A stretch of DNA of 64,000 bases. Origin: Acinetobacter sp. GSS19. Its GTDB lineage: Bacteria > Pseudomonadota > Gammaproteobacteria > Pseudomonadales > Moraxellaceae. The DNA is taken from assembly GCF_028621895.1 (NCBI RefSeq), contig NZ_CP117520.1, positions 1,426,001 through 1,490,000 of the forward strand, read 5' to 3'. The notes under the pieces are model-generated. The model had not been told where the DNA came from and searched no databases. It was given only the letters and a program-made list of their open reading frames with translations. The position numbers were made by a program, and so were the translations under genes. Below are positions 38,677 to 49,546 of the stretch, in pieces. The number at the start of each line of letters is the position of its first letter. Position 1 is the first letter of the stretch.

Positions 38677-39039
38677 TCAGCTTTCTGGTGCTCCCTGTAC
38701 AGAAACTCCCGCCTGCTGAGGCTGAGTTTTCTTTAAGTCTTCCGCATGACCCACATACTTGGCCAACAAAGCCATAAGTTCGGTCTGTTGAGTCTCCAAA
38801 TGGTTGACCTTCTGCACAGCCTGACTCAGTGTTTCCCGTTCATGATGCACACTCTTGACGAGTTCCTGCATGATTTCGAGCGTCTTTTTCAGATTCCCTT
38901 CAAGCAGTGCTATTTTTTCTTCTAAATGCTGTTGCTCGGTCTCATCAGCCATTTTGGCTTCATTCTTAAAATGAAGCGCAATTAAAAAAATGACTGCGAT
39001 AGCCAATAACAGGATAAATCCCCACATTAGCAACATCAT
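38677..39039 (-). CDS. Membrane-anchored coiled-coil protein of unknown function
   Basis: The 120-residue protein has one N-terminal membrane span (LLMWGFILLLAIAVIFLIALHF) and a long heptad-patterned helix (about 35-105, EEKIALLEGNLKKTLEIMQELVKSVHHERETLSQAVQKVNHLE), with a short polar tail. It should be anchored in the inner membrane with the coiled coil in the cytosol. The start at 39039 follows GGGGAG by a few bases. No family is recognised. It follows the Epd-type gene by 56 bases. Confidence 0.7.
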   Translation of the reverse strand: MMLLMWGFILLLAIAVIFLIALHFKNEAKMADETEQQHLEEKIALLEGNLKKTLEIMQELVKSVHHERETLSQAVQKVNHLETQQTELMALLAKYVGHAEDLKKTQPQQAGVSVQGAPES

Positions 39040-39095
39040 GTTACTCCCCAATGTAAAATTATGGGGTGATCATCCCAACCACCCTCGACTTTATA

Positions 39096-40118
39096 TTATT
39101 GAAAAGACTCACACAAATCGAGCAAACGATTTGCATAACCCCATTCGTTATCATACCAGGCAAAGACCTTGGCCTGATGTCCCACCACCATAGTTTGGGT
39201 TAAATCCACAATTAATGAATAAGGCGAGTGATTAAAGTCACTCGACACTAAAGGTTCATCGGTGACCGACATAATCGACGCATAATCTGATTGTGCAGCC
39301 TTGATTAAAATTTCATTAATATGATGTACGGTAACGGGGGTTTGTGAAATAAAAGTTAAATCAATTGCCGCCACATTAATGGTCGGCACACGAATGGAAT
39401 AACCATCTATACGTTCCGCCATTTTTGGCATTACACGTTTTAATGCGCCCAAGGCCGAAGACGTTGTTGGAATAATATTTTGTCCTGCAGCGCGTGCACG
39501 ACGTAAATCACGATGGGCCTGATCCAGTACCGACTGATCGGCCGTTACTGCATGAATTTCCGTCATTAGTGCGGTATCTATACCAAAGGCATCATCAATA
39601 ATTTTAACCAATGGCACCAACGCCTGAGTGGTACACGACACACTGGAAATAATCTGGTCAGTGGCTTTGACTTCGTGATGATTAACACCATAAACAATCG
39701 CAGCATCGACTGTATCAAAGGGTGCCGCACCAATAATCACACGTCTGGCACCCGCCTGAATATGCTGGGTTGCCGCGGCACGCGATCGGAACAACCCGGT
39801 ACACTCCAACACCACATCAATGTCTAACTGTTGCCATGGCAACAGCTGCGGTTGTGCCTGACAGAGCACCTGAACCTTTAAACTGGCAGAACCGGAATGA
39901 ATCTGTAAATAGATCTGTTCATGTTCCACCATCACCTGAACCGTTCCGGCAAAACGGCCGTGCGTCGAGTCATACTTAAACAGATGAACTAGTGTTTCTA
40001 CATCCGCAATATCATTTATGGCCACAATCTCAAATTGAAAGTCCTTGGGATTTTCAAACCAGGCGCGCAAAACATTACGTCCGATTCGCCCAAAACCGTT
40101 TATGGCCACTCGTTGCAT
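39096..40118 (-). CDS. epd: Erythrose-4-phosphate dehydrogenase-like enzyme (GAPDH superfamily)
   Basis: The 340-residue protein has the GAPDH fold: NAD motif VAINGFGRIGRNVLRAW, catalytic Cys162 in SVSCTTQ, catalytic His189 in EIHAVTADQ, and C-terminal WYDNEWGYANRLLDL. DLRRARAAGQNIIP and RVPTINVAAIDLTF resemble E. coli Epd, which makes 4-phosphoerythronate for pyridoxal phosphate synthesis. The residue after CTT is Gln instead of the usual Asn (SNASCTTN in most family members). A glyceraldehyde-3-phosphate substrate cannot be excluded. Confidence 0.8.
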   Translation of the reverse strand: MQRVAINGFGRIGRNVLRAWFENPKDFQFEIVAINDIADVETLVHLFKYDSTHGRFAGTVQVMVEHEQIYLQIHSGSASLKVQVLCQAQPQLLPWQQLDIDVVLECTGLFRSRAAATQHIQAGARRVIIGAAPFDTVDAAIVYGVNHHEVKATDQIISSVSCTTQALVPLVKIIDDAFGIDTALMTEIHAVTADQSVLDQAHRDLRRARAAGQNIIPTTSSALGALKRVMPKMAERIDGYSIRVPTINVAAIDLTFISQTPVTVHHINEILIKAAQSDYASIMSVTDEPLVSSDFNHSPYSLIVDLTQTMVVGHQAKVFAWYDNEWGYANRLLDLCESFQ

Positions 40119-40236
40119 CAGTTGTCCTTTCTATCGAAAAAATCGTTTTACTGTCCTATGTTAAAACAAGCTGCGAGTGAATGGACACAGCTATTTCGAA
40201 TAAACACAGATTTGTCTGATATTCCCACTAAAATCA

Positions 40237-40265
40237 TTGGTCGCGTTCGGATTTTCCGTTATAAT
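40237..40265 (+). promoter_or_regulatory. Probable sigma-70 promoter of alaS
   Basis: TTGGTC (40237-40242), 17-base spacer, perfect TATAAT (40260-40265), about 110 bases before the coding region. Confidence 0.6.
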
Positions 40266-40387
40266 TTGGCGTTTTTAAAATTATTAGCCAGCCTCTTTCG
40301 ATCCCTCATGATCAAATCATCATCGCAAGAGTGCTTTTAGCCCCTTTTTGGAATTTATGGAGTGACTTGGTTGTGAGTACTCGTTTT

Positions 40388-43024
40388 ATGACATCCGCTG
40401 AAATTCGTGAAGCATTTTTGCGCTATTTTGAATCGCAAGGGCATACACGTGTCGCATCGAGTTCTCTAGTTCCGGCCAACGACCCAACCCTGCTATTTAC
40501 CAATGCCGGGATGAACCAGTTTAAAGACTGTTTCTTGGGTCTGGAAAAACGCGATTATGTGCGTGCAACCAGTTCACAAAAATGTGTCCGTGCCGGTGGT
40601 AAACATAACGATTTAGACAACGTCGGTTATACCGCACGTCACCATACTTTCTTTGAAATGCTGGGCAACTTCTCGTTTGGTGATTACTTCAAACGTGATG
40701 CGATCAAATTTGCCTGGGAATTCTTGACCAGCGATGAATGGCTGGCACTACCAAAAGATCGTTTGTATGCCACGGTTTATCATACTGACGACGAAGCGTA
40801 TGACATCTGGAACAAAGAAATTGGCCTAGATGCCAGCCGCATTATCCGCATTGGTGACAATAAAGGTGGCCAGTACGCATCAGACAACTTCTGGGCTATG
40901 GGTGATACCGGTCCTTGCGGTCCATGTTCAGAAATTTTCTATGATCACGGTGATCATATCTGGGGCGGTTTACCTGGCACACCAGAAGAAGATGGCGACC
41001 GTTTCATCGAGATCTGGAACAACGTATTCATGCAGTTTAACCGTACTGCGGATGGTGTATTACACCCTCTTCCAGCGCCATCTGTCGATACAGGCATGGG
41101 CTTGGAACGTATTTCTGCAGTCATGCAGCACGTCAATTCCAACTACGAAATCGACCTGTTCCAGCATTTATTGAAAGCTGCTGCCAACATCATTGGCATT
41201 GAAGACCAAGGTCAACCATCTTTACGCGTATTGGCGGATCACACGCGTTCTTGCTGCTTCTTGATTGCAGATGGCGTAAACCCGTCGAATGAAGGTCGTG
41301 GTTACGTGTTACGCCGTATTATTCGTCGTGCAGTGCGCCACGGTAACAAACTCGGAGCAACCGGTAGCTTCTTCCATAAAATGTTGCAACCGCTGATTGA
41401 AGTGATGGGTGAAGCTTATCCTGAACTCGCAGCAAACAAAGAACGTATTGAAGCCACTTTATTGCGTGAAGAAGAACAGTTTGCCAAAACCCTTGAGCAA
41501 GGCTTGAAACTGCTTGAAGGCGAATTAGCCAACTTGCAAGGTACTGTCATCCCGGGCGAAACCGTATTCAAACTGTATGATACTTACGGCTTCCCGACAG
41601 ACTTAACCGCTGATATTGCTCGTGAACGTGACTTAACCATTGACGAAGCCGGTTTTGAAGTTGAGATGGCTGCACAGCGCCAACGTGCGCGTGATGCTGG
41701 CAAATTCAACGTCGACTATAACAGCATTGTCAAAGTAGAAGGCGAAACCCAATTTGATGGCTATGACGCAACCCAAGGTCAAGGTCAAATCGTTGCCATT
41801 TACAAAGATGGCGAGCAAGTTGATGAAGTGACTGAGGGTGATGAAGCGCTGATCGTACTGAACCAAACCCCATTCTATGCAGAAAGTGGCGGTCAGATTG
41901 GCGATACAGGGATCTTCAAAAACGATACCGGTATTTTTGAAGTGCAAGACACGAAAAAATCTGGTGGCGCATTTGTACATCAAGGTATCGTGACCATGGG
42001 CAGCTTAAAAGCAGCTCAAACTGTTGAGGCCATCGTCAAAGCCGACATCCGCGAAGCCACTGCACGTAATCACTCTGCAACCCACTTGTTACACGCCGCG
42101 CTTCGTCAAGTTTTGGGCGAACACGTACAACAAAAAGGCTCATTGGTTGCCTCTGACATCTTGCGTTTTGACTTTGCCAATGACCAGGCAGTGACTTTTG
42201 AACAACTGCAACAAGTTGAACAGTTGGTGAACCGTGAAGTGATTGCCAATACCGTTGTTTCTACCGAATTGCTCGATATTGAATCTGCCAAAGCCAAAGG
42301 CGCGATGATGCTGTTTGGTGAAAAATATGGTGAAGAAGTCCGCGTACTTTCTATGGGTTCAATCATTGAAGAGAAAAACTTCTCGATTGAATTGTGTGGC
42401 GGCATCCATGTAAAACGCACGGGTGACATTGGTCTGTTCAAGATCATATCTGAAGGCGGGATCGCCGCAGGTGTACGCCGTATTGAAGCGGTGACTGGTA
42501 GCAAGGCGCTCGAAACTGTACAAAAAGCCGATCGAACCATTCGCAATATCGATGCGTTGCTTAAGGCACAGAAAGACCAAACTTTTGAGCGCGTACAGGC
42601 GACTGTTGAAAATGCAGCTTCACTGCAAAAACAGCTCGAGCAATTAAACCAGAAACTGGCTAATTTCCAAGCGACAGAATTGCTGAATCAGGTTCAGAAC
42701 ATTGCTGGACGTGTGACCCTGATTACGACCGTACACGGAATGGATGCAAAAGCATTACGCAACTTGCACGACAGCGTAAAATCCAAACTCGAAGATGCAG
42801 TGATTGTTCTTGCTGGCGTTGAGGCAGACAAAGTCAGTCTCATCGCTTCTGTTGCAAAACAATACAATGCGACTGTAAAAGCAGGTGACATCATTAAACA
42901 CCTTGCCGGCGAACTTGGCGGTAAAGGCGGTGGTAAACCTGACTTGGCACAAGGTGGCGCGCCACTTAACGAGAAGTTTGCAGCAGTCATGGCTGCTGTA
43001 CCGGCTTGGCTGGAACAACAATAA
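40388..43024 (+). CDS. alaS: Alanyl-tRNA synthetase
   Basis: The 878-residue enzyme has class II motifs 1-3 in the N-terminal half ([45 protein letters not shown]), the editing domain with [11 protein letters not shown] and the CGGIHV zinc site, and the C-terminal oligomerisation domain ending [12 protein letters not shown]. The conserved start is the ATG at 40388. A GTG at 40373 has a better-spaced GGAG at 40359-40362 and would add five residues. It is followed by lysC after a hairpin. Confidence 0.96.
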   Translation: MTSAEIREAFLRYFESQGHTRVASSSLVPANDPTLLFTNAGMNQFKDCFLGLEKRDYVRATSSQKCVRAGGKHNDLDNVGYTARHHTFFEMLGNFSFGDYFKRDAIKFAWEFLTSDEWLALPKDRLYATVYHTDDEAYDIWNKEIGLDASRIIRIGDNKGGQYASDNFWAMGDTGPCGPCSEIFYDHGDHIWGGLPGTPEEDGDRFIEIWNNVFMQFNRTADGVLHPLPAPSVDTGMGLERISAVMQHVNSNYEIDLFQHLLKAAANIIGIEDQGQPSLRVLADHTRSCCFLIADGVNPSNEGRGYVLRRIIRRAVRHGNKLGATGSFFHKMLQPLIEVMGEAYPELAANKERIEATLLREEEQFAKTLEQGLKLLEGELANLQGTVIPGETVFKLYDTYGFPTDLTADIARERDLTIDEAGFEVEMAAQRQRARDAGKFNVDYNSIVKVEGETQFDGYDATQGQGQIVAIYKDGEQVDEVTEGDEALIVLNQTPFYAESGGQIGDTGIFKNDTGIFEVQDTKKSGGAFVHQGIVTMGSLKAAQTVEAIVKADIREATARNHSATHLLHAALRQVLGEHVQQKGSLVASDILRFDFANDQAVTFEQLQQVEQLVNREVIANTVVSTELLDIESAKAKGAMMLFGEKYGEEVRVLSMGSIIEEKNFSIELCGGIHVKRTGDIGLFKIISEGGIAAGVRRIEAVTGSKALETVQKADRTIRNIDALLKAQKDQTFERVQATVENAASLQKQLEQLNQKLANFQATELLNQVQNIAGRVTLITTVHGMDAKALRNLHDSVKSKLEDAVIVLAGVEADKVSLIASVAKQYNATVKAGDIIKHLAGELGGKGGGKPDLAQGGAPLNEKFAAVMAAVPAWLEQQ

Positions 43025-43044
43025 AACTTCACTTTTTGTGTAAC

Positions 43045-43071
43045 TGACCCTGAAAAGCAACTTCAGGGTCA
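43045..43071 (+). promoter_or_regulatory. Perfect hairpin between alaS and lysC
   Basis: TGACCCTGAA-AAGCAAC-TTCAGGGTCA has a 10-base stem but no T tract, so it is not a standard terminator. It ends 20 bases before the lysC ATG, close to the ribosome binding site, and could modulate lysC expression or protect mRNA ends. Confidence 0.55.
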
Positions 43072-43090
43072 TGGCTTATATGGAACAACT

Positions 43091-44371
43091 ATGGCATTAA
43101 TCGTTCAAAAATATGGCGGTACTTCTATGGGTACCCCCGAGCGCATTTTAAATGTTGCTCGTCGTGTGAAGCGCTGGCATGATCACGGCCACAAGGTTGT
43201 AGTGGTTGTATCTGCAATGAGTGGTGAAACAAACCGCTTGTTAGCTCTCGCGAAAGCCATTACCGACAGTCCTGATCCACGCGAGTTGGACCAAATGGTT
43301 TCAACGGGTGAACAGGTAACGATTTCCATGTTAGCTATGGCGCTCAATTCTATTGGCGTAGCAGCTAAATCTTTGACTGGTCGCCAAGTTGGCATTCAAA
43401 CAGACAGCGCCTTCACTAAAGCCCGTATTGAATCGATCGATACAGATGTCTTGACTGAAAATCTGGATGCAGGTCGTGTGATTGTCGTTGCAGGTTTCCA
43501 AGGCTTCGATGCTGATGGCAACACGACTACCTTGGGTCGTGGTGGTTCAGACACCTCAGGTGTTGCACTTGCTGCAGCATTAAAGGCTGATGAGTGCCAG
43601 ATTTATACAGACGTGGATGGTGTCTACACCACCGACCCACGCGTTGCACCAAAAGCGAAAAAAGTTGATCGCATTTCTTTTGAAGAAATGCTGGAAATGG
43701 CATCTCTTGGTTCTAAAGTCCTACAAATTCGTTCAGTTGAATTTGCGGGTAAATACCAAGTGCCTTTACGCGTATTATCAAGCTTTGATAATGACGATGA
43801 TGGCGCATTCGACGAAGAGTTCAAAAAGAACGTCGGTACACTAATCACCACAGAAGCGGAAGACAACATGGAACAACCAATTATTTCGGGTATCGCGTTT
43901 AACCGTGATGAAGCTAAATTAACCATCCTGGGCGTGCCTGATGAACCAGGTATTGCTTCCAAAATCTTGTCGCCAATTGGTGCTGCCAACATCGAAGTGG
44001 ATATGATTATCCAAAATGTTGAAGAAGATGGTACGACTGACTTCACATTCACAGTGAACCGTGGTGAACTTGCCAAAGCAACAGCCATCCTTGAAGAAAC
44101 CGCGAAAAACATTGGTGCACGTGAAGTAGCTACCCGTGACGATATTGTAAAGGTATCGATTGTAGGCGTCGGTATGCGTTCTCACGCGGGCGTAGCAAGC
44201 AAAATGTTTACAGCTTTGGCTGATGAAGGTATCAACATCCTCATGATCTCGACTTCTGAAATTAAAATTTCAGTGATTATTGAAGAAAATTACCTCGAAC
44301 TTGCGGTACGTACATTACATACCGCTTTTGGCTTAGACCGTGAACACGGCGAAAGCAGTGCACGCGCTTAA
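43091..44371 (+). CDS. lysC: Aspartate kinase
   Basis: The 426-residue enzyme phosphorylates aspartate for lysine, threonine and methionine synthesis. It begins ALIVQKYGGTSMG and includes VVVVSAMSGETNRLLALA, FQGFDADGNTTTLGRGGSDTSGVALA and YTDVDGVYTTDPRV. Two C-terminal ACT domains (about 265-420) suggest allosteric feedback. Length and layout fit the Pseudomonas-type single aspartokinase. It follows alaS, as in Pseudomonas (alaS-lysC-csrA). Confidence 0.96.
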   Translation: MALIVQKYGGTSMGTPERILNVARRVKRWHDHGHKVVVVVSAMSGETNRLLALAKAITDSPDPRELDQMVSTGEQVTISMLAMALNSIGVAAKSLTGRQVGIQTDSAFTKARIESIDTDVLTENLDAGRVIVVAGFQGFDADGNTTTLGRGGSDTSGVALAAALKADECQIYTDVDGVYTTDPRVAPKAKKVDRISFEEMLEMASLGSKVLQIRSVEFAGKYQVPLRVLSSFDNDDDGAFDEEFKKNVGTLITTEAEDNMEQPIISGIAFNRDEAKLTILGVPDEPGIASKILSPIGAANIEVDMIIQNVEEDGTTDFTFTVNRGELAKATAILEETAKNIGAREVATRDDIVKVSIVGVGMRSHAGVASKMFTALADEGINILMISTSEIKISVIIEENYLELAVRTLHTAFGLDREHGESSARA

Positions 44372-44418
44372 CTGTAGATTTTTGAATTAATATTCAACTA
44401 AAGCGTGATAAAAAATAT

Positions 44419-44450
44419 AGAGCCGCTATAGTCTTTTCTATCGCGGCTCT
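44419..44450 (+). terminator. Hairpin after lysC
   Basis: AGAGCCGC/GCGGCTCT stem extended by TATAG/CTAT pairings. The downstream GTTATATTT is a weak T tract. Confidence 0.55.
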
Positions 44451-44490
44451 GTTATATTTAGGCTGAGGCTGTAGGAAAATTTCAACAGGA

Positions 44491-44518
44491 TTGTTATATC
44501 AGCAATTTTTGGTATTCT
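44491..44518 (+). promoter_or_regulatory. Possible csrA promoter
   Basis: TTGTTA (44491-44496), 16-base spacer, TATTCT (44513-44518), about 90 bases before csrA. Confidence 0.4.
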
Positions 44519-44606
44519 GTTCAAATTTTCTCTGATGACCCTGCTTGTCATTTTTTTATTTATGCAAGAACTATCGCAGGTTTAGCGTTTTAGCAAGGAG
44601 ATAAAC

Positions 44607-44864
44607 ATGCTGATTCTGACTCGACGCGTCGGAGAAACATTAATGATTGGGGATCAAGTCAGCGTGACTGTACTTGGTGTCAAAGGAAACCAGGTTCGTA
44701 TTGGTGTTAATGCTCCGAAAGAAGTGTCCGTGCATCGTGAAGAGATCTATCAACGTATTCAGCATGAGCGCGCTATGCATGAACACCTGCAACATATAGA
44801 TCAAGATTACCAACCTTCTTTTTATGAAGAAGACCAATTTGCTCCCAAGGATTATAACCGTTAA
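44607..44864 (+). CDS. csrA: Carbon storage regulator CsrA
   Basis: The 85-residue protein matches CsrA over its first 60 residues: [51 protein letters not shown]. It dimerises and binds GGA motifs near ribosome binding sites to control translation. The C-terminus is extended by about 25 residues ([28 protein letters not shown]), mainly acidic, compared with the 61-residue E. coli protein. Such extensions are seen in Acinetobacter relatives; their role is unknown. AAGGAG lies 7 bases upstream. Confidence 0.96.
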   Translation: MLILTRRVGETLMIGDQVSVTVLGVKGNQVRIGVNAPKEVSVHREEIYQRIQHERAMHEHLQHIDQDYQPSFYEEDQFAPKDYNR

Positions 44865-44879
44865 GGTTTAATTTCTTCT

Positions 44880-44901
44880 AAAGCGGCCAATCGGCCGCTT
44901 T
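44880..44901. terminator. Bidirectional terminator between csrA and rnhB
   Basis: Perfect 9-base stem AAAGCGGCC/GGCCGCTTT, AATC loop, between convergent genes. Confidence 0.85.
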
Positions 44902-44927
44902 AAATTTATGTGCAGAAAAATACTCAA

Positions 44928-45494
44928 TTAAAGGCCTAACACTTTTTTGACCGGGCCAAAACTTCGACGATGCTGATCCACCACCCCATGTTCAGCGATT
45001 GCAGCAAAATGGGCTTTGGTCGGATATCCTTTATGCTTGGCGAATCCATAATGCGGATACTGCTGATCCAGCACCAGCATCTGACGGTCACGCGTGACTT
45101 TGGCCAAAATACTGGCTGCGGAGATTTCCGCATGCAGTGCATCTCCACCGACTATTGCCTCACAAGCCATCATGAGCCCCTGTGGCTCTTTATTACCATC
45201 CACCAGTACCTTTTCGGGTTGCACGGTCAATCCTTCCACAGCACGGCGCATCGCAAGCAATGAAGCTTGTAAGATATTCAACTCGTCAATTTCTTGTGCT
45301 GAAGCTTCCGCAATACTCCAGGCGATGGCTTTTTGCTGAATTTCAACAAATAATTTCTCACGTTTTTTTTCAGTGAGTTTTTTGGAATCATTCAATCCCT
45401 CAATGGGATTGTTCGGATCCAAAATCACCGCAGCAGCGACAACGGCACCCACCAAGGGTCCTCGCCCTGCTTCATCTACACCCGCAATTCGCAT
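44928..45494 (-). CDS. rnhB: Ribonuclease HII
   Basis: The 188-residue enzyme cleaves RNA in RNA-DNA hybrids, including single ribonucleotides in DNA. The start [23 protein letters not shown] contains catalytic Asp7 and Glu8; [14 protein letters not shown] and [27 protein letters not shown] follow. Length is usual. It is monocistronic and convergent with csrA. Confidence 0.95.
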   Translation of the reverse strand: MRIAGVDEAGRGPLVGAVVAAAVILDPNNPIEGLNDSKKLTEKKREKLFVEIQQKAIAWSIAEASAQEIDELNILQASLLAMRRAVEGLTVQPEKVLVDGNKEPQGLMMACEAIVGGDALHAEISAASILAKVTRDRQMLVLDQQYPHYGFAKHKGYPTKAHFAAIAEHGVVDQHRRSFGPVKKVLGL

Positions 45495-45519
45495 GTTAGG
45501 TTCCTATCTCCCCATAAAA

Positions 45520-45545
45520 AACAGGCTGAACACCGTCAGCCTGTT
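45520..45545 (-). terminator. Terminator after the 45562 lipoprotein gene
   Basis: Perfect 10-base stem AACAGGCTGA/TCAGCCTGTT with a 6-base loop and T tract on the minus strand, 17 bases past the stop. Confidence 0.8.
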
Positions 45546-45561
45546 CGATTCAATTTCAGAA

Positions 45562-45954
45562 TTATTGCAATGCTTCATTGATACATGCATTAATTGTACG
45601 GTTCACGGCATTATTCACAATGATCGTACGTGCAGCAGGATCAATTGCTGCTGCAGCCAAGTCTACGGCAGTCACACTCGTCGGTGCTTTTTCGCTCACA
45701 CAGCCACAAATATTGGTTTGTACGCTCTGTTTCTGTTGAGCAGTCATCAAACGTGTTGCGGTTTGCCATGCAGGCAGTTTATTCAGCTCAGTATTACATT
45801 TGGCATTTGCTGCAATTTTAATAGCCGTAATTCCCAATTGCTGCGCGGTAGAGTTTGTAGTCGTCGTTGTCCCCGTAGTTGTACCTGACATCGGTGCAAC
45901 ACATGCGCTCAATAAAAATGTTAAAGGGGCGAATAATAATACTAATTTTTTCAA
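45562..45954 (-). CDS. Small lipoprotein of unknown function
   Basis: The 130-residue protein has a signal with lipobox LLSAC (Cys at about 18), a threonine-rich spacer (GTTTGTTTTTNSTAQQ) and a helical domain containing four cysteines (AKCNTEL, ICGCVSE, NACINEAL) that may form two disulfides. The cysteine pattern is characteristic of a compact periplasmic fold. I do not recognise the family. It lies 67 bases upstream of rnhB on the same strand but has its own terminator. Confidence 0.8.
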   Translation of the reverse strand: MKKLVLLFAPLTFLLSACVAPMSGTTTGTTTTTNSTAQQLGITAIKIAANAKCNTELNKLPAWQTATRLMTAQQKQSVQTNICGCVSEKAPTSVTAVDLAAAAIDPAARTIIVNNAVNRTINACINEALQ

Positions 45955-46185
45955 AGCGAATTCCTAATTCATGATAAAAATGCTTCGGCAGTATTTTGCC
46001 TAAAGCCTTCTACAGATGAAATAACTAAATTGCATGATTTGTGCAAATCATCTGTAATTACCCTTACAGACATTAGATAACAGATGAGCGTTCCAATTGC
46101 GCAACGCATCGTCATAGGTACTGCGTTTTTTCACTCACTGCAGCCTTCTATTATTCCCACACACTCCTTATCACTCAAGAAACCT

Positions 46186-46743
46186 ATGTCATCGCAACAT
46201 TCATCTTATTACACTCGCACCGCACAATTCTTGCACTGGATTATGGCACTGATTTTTATTGTGGCTTGGCTCATTGGTTTTTACAGTGGAAATTTCTTAA
46301 GTTATGACGTTGATGGACACTTTAAAGGCGATGTCATTACCTTACATAAAAATATTGCCACGATGATTATGTTCCTATTGGTAATCCGCCTCTTCTGGCG
46401 TTATACACACCCTGCTCCAAAACTTCCCGCCACAATGTCTCCAACAATGAAACTGTTCGCCCATTTAGGACATTTGGGGCTTTATTTTATGCTGATTGCG
46501 ATTCCTGTCACTGGCTGTCTGTTTAGCTGGAGTGTGGGAAAACCTGTGCCTGTGCTTTATTTATTTGAACTGCCACGCTTGGTCGAGAAGAACCCGGAAC
46601 TGTTAGCCATCATCAAGCCTTTGCATATCTATCTATCCTGGTTTGCGGCTGTGATGATTGTTGGCCATGTTCTTGCTGCTCTGAAACACCATTTTATTGA
46701 TAAAGATAACGTCTTACGCAGCATGACACATCAAGCTAAGTAA
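46186..46743 (+). CDS. Cytochrome b561 family protein
   Basis: The 185-residue inner-membrane protein has four hydrophobic spans and the expected heme-ligand histidines: FLHWIMALIFIVAW, LHKNIATMIMFLL, HLGHLGLYFML and HIYLSWFAAVMIVGHVLAALKHHF. Di-heme b561 proteins accept electrons from quinol; in E. coli CybB acts as a superoxide:quinone oxidoreductase. The start at 46186 (MSSQHSSYYTRTAQFLHW) is chosen because the preceding 34 codons from 46084 have no family resemblance. Confidence 0.88.
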   Translation: MSSQHSSYYTRTAQFLHWIMALIFIVAWLIGFYSGNFLSYDVDGHFKGDVITLHKNIATMIMFLLVIRLFWRYTHPAPKLPATMSPTMKLFAHLGHLGLYFMLIAIPVTGCLFSWSVGKPVPVLYLFELPRLVEKNPELLAIIKPLHIYLSWFAAVMIVGHVLAALKHHFIDKDNVLRSMTHQAK

Positions 46744-46749
46744 CGGATA

Positions 46750-46777
46750 AAAAACCGCATCCTGAGATGCGGTTTTT
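46750..46777. terminator. Bidirectional terminator between cytochrome b561 and adenine deaminase
   Basis: Perfect 12-base stem AAAAACCGCATC/GATGCGGTTTTT, between convergent genes. Confidence 0.9.
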
Positions 46778-46781
46778 AACT

Positions 46782-47792
<1,011 letters not shown>

Positions 47793-47838
47793 TTATCTTC
47801 ATGAAGGGCGACTCGCACCCTCTTATTTCTGTTTGGAA

Positions 47839-49158
47839 TTAACCACCAAACACAGCAAATTTAACCGTCCACAATAGCGCAATAATCCATACCATGTAAG
47901 GTACCTGTTTAGCCTGACCAGTGAAAAGTTTCACTAAGGCGTAGCTAATAAAGCCCATTGCAATACCGTCGGCAATTGAATAGGTAAATGGCATAAACAC
48001 GATGGTCAAAAAAGCTGGCACTGCTTCAGTAATATCTTCCCAATCAATATGAGTGATACCCTGAATCATGAGTACCCCGACAAAAAGCAGAGCAGGTGCT
48101 GTCGCAAAACTTGGTACAGATTGAGCAAGTGGTGCCAGAAACAAACAAGTTAAGAACAACAGAGCGACCACAACGGCTGTTAAGCCGGTACGGCCACCTG
48201 CGGCAACACCGGAAGCCGATTCAATATAAGGCGTGGTCGATGAAGTTCCTAAAGCTGCACCAGCGACAATGGCCGTTGAATCTGCAAACAGTGCTTTCTT
48301 CAAACGTGGCAATTTACCATCTTGCAGCAATCCCGCACGATGTGCTACCCCAACCAAAGTTCCGGTTGAGTCAAACAGATCAACCAGAAAGAAGACAAAA
48401 ATCACGCCAACCAGACTGGCGGTAAAGAGTCCTTCAAAATTCATTTGCAGAAAGGTGGGCGCGATGGAAGGAATCTGTCCGACCACACCTTTAAACTCAT
48501 TCAATCCCAGGAACGTAGCCAGAGCTGTAATAACCAGAATGCTGATAATAATGGCGCCACGAATACGGTAATAATGCAGAATAATAATCAGTAAAAAACC
48601 GAGCAGAGAAAGCAATACGGTCGGTTGCTGCATATGCCCCAAGCCAACCAAGGTTGCTGAGTTATCTACGATAATTCCTGCATTTCTGAGGGCAACCAAG
48701 GCTAAAAACAGCCCAATCCCCCCCCCAATCGCCAGTTTCAGCGACATTGGAATGGCATTGACGATTGCTTCACGAATTTTGAATAGACTAATCGCAATAA
48801 AGACCAAACCCGACATAAACACAGCTGCAAGTGCTGTTTGCCAAGGAATACCCATTCCCAGACAGACAGAGTAGGTAAAATAAGCATTCAATCCCATACC
48901 CGGTGCAAGGGCGATCGGATAGTTGGCCACCAGCCCCATTACAAAACAGCCTATTGCCGCAGCAAGACAAGTCGCTACAAAGACAGCGCCATAATCCATC
49001 CCTGTTTCTGACAGGATAATTGGATTAACAATAATGATGTAACACATGGTTAAGAATGTCGTTACACCGGCCAGAACTTCGGTTCTAAAAGTGGTTTTAT
49101 TCTCACTTAACTTGAATAAACGTTCGAAAACACTGGCCGAAGGATTCGGTGTCGTCAT
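47839..49158 (-). CDS. NCS2 family purine permease
   Basis: The 439-residue protein has about 12-14 hydrophobic spans and NCS2/AzgA-type motifs: ERLFKLSENKTTFRTEVLAGVTTFLTMCYIIIVNP at the N-terminus, GLNAYFTY, DLFDSTGTLVGVAHRAGLL and GTSSTTPYIESASGVAAGGRTGLTAV. AzgA-type carriers import adenine, guanine and hypoxanthine by proton symport. It precedes the adenine deaminase gene, an import-then-deaminate pair. No canonical purine riboswitch is visible upstream. Confidence 0.92.
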   Translation of the reverse strand: MTTPNPSASVFERLFKLSENKTTFRTEVLAGVTTFLTMCYIIIVNPIILSETGMDYGAVFVATCLAAAIGCFVMGLVANYPIALAPGMGLNAYFTYSVCLGMGIPWQTALAAVFMSGLVFIAISLFKIREAIVNAIPMSLKLAIGGGIGLFLALVALRNAGIIVDNSATLVGLGHMQQPTVLLSLLGFLLIIILHYYRIRGAIIISILVITALATFLGLNEFKGVVGQIPSIAPTFLQMNFEGLFTASLVGVIFVFFLVDLFDSTGTLVGVAHRAGLLQDGKLPRLKKALFADSTAIVAGAALGTSSTTPYIESASGVAAGGRTGLTAVVVALLFLTCLFLAPLAQSVPSFATAPALLFVGVLMIQGITHIDWEDITEAVPAFLTIVFMPFTYSIADGIAMGFISYALVKLFTGQAKQVPYMVWIIALLWTVKFAVFGG

Positions 49159-49546
49159 CTGTATAGCCCCTGTCTATGCAATTTGAGCTGTGGATTATCT
49201 TCCAAATGTCATTCATTTGGATGCGGTCATCTCATCAGTGTGCTAGACATATTGATGAGAATTTCATCATTCTCGTTAGACTCATGCATGATCCTATTTA
49301 CACTCAAAGCCCTTAGCTTCATAAACAAAAAAGCCGCATTCCATAATGCAGCTTTTTTCTTATAGGTTCAGTTGTGTTGCAGGCAGCCAAATGTCAACTG
49401 AATGAATAGGCCAATAGTATAACATGAGCAATCATAAAATTTAAAAGGTGATTTTTACTAAAAATTAAAAATAAGAAATTGTTTTAAATAAATTAAAAAT
49501 ATTTAATTGAAATTAATAGGTAATTTTTTATAACATAAAGTAAATT
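49159..49546. other. Intergenic region upstream of the NCS2 permease gene
   Basis: A 388-base gap. It holds the terminator at 49327-49358 and an AT-rich right half. No reading frame or riboswitch core is recognised. Confidence 0.5.
49327..49358 (-). terminator. Terminator downstream of the 49547 small membrane protein gene
   Basis: AAAAAAGC-C-GCATT/AATGC-A-GCTTTTTT stem with one mismatch and CCAT loop. Confidence 0.65.

Noticed and set aside
45373..45888. 171-codon open frame opposite rnhB and the lipoprotein gene
   Set aside because: Crosses two genuine genes and a terminator on the other strand; no family resemblance.
49159..49326. Purine riboswitch before the NCS2 permease gene
   Set aside because: No conserved purine aptamer core was found on the relevant strand.
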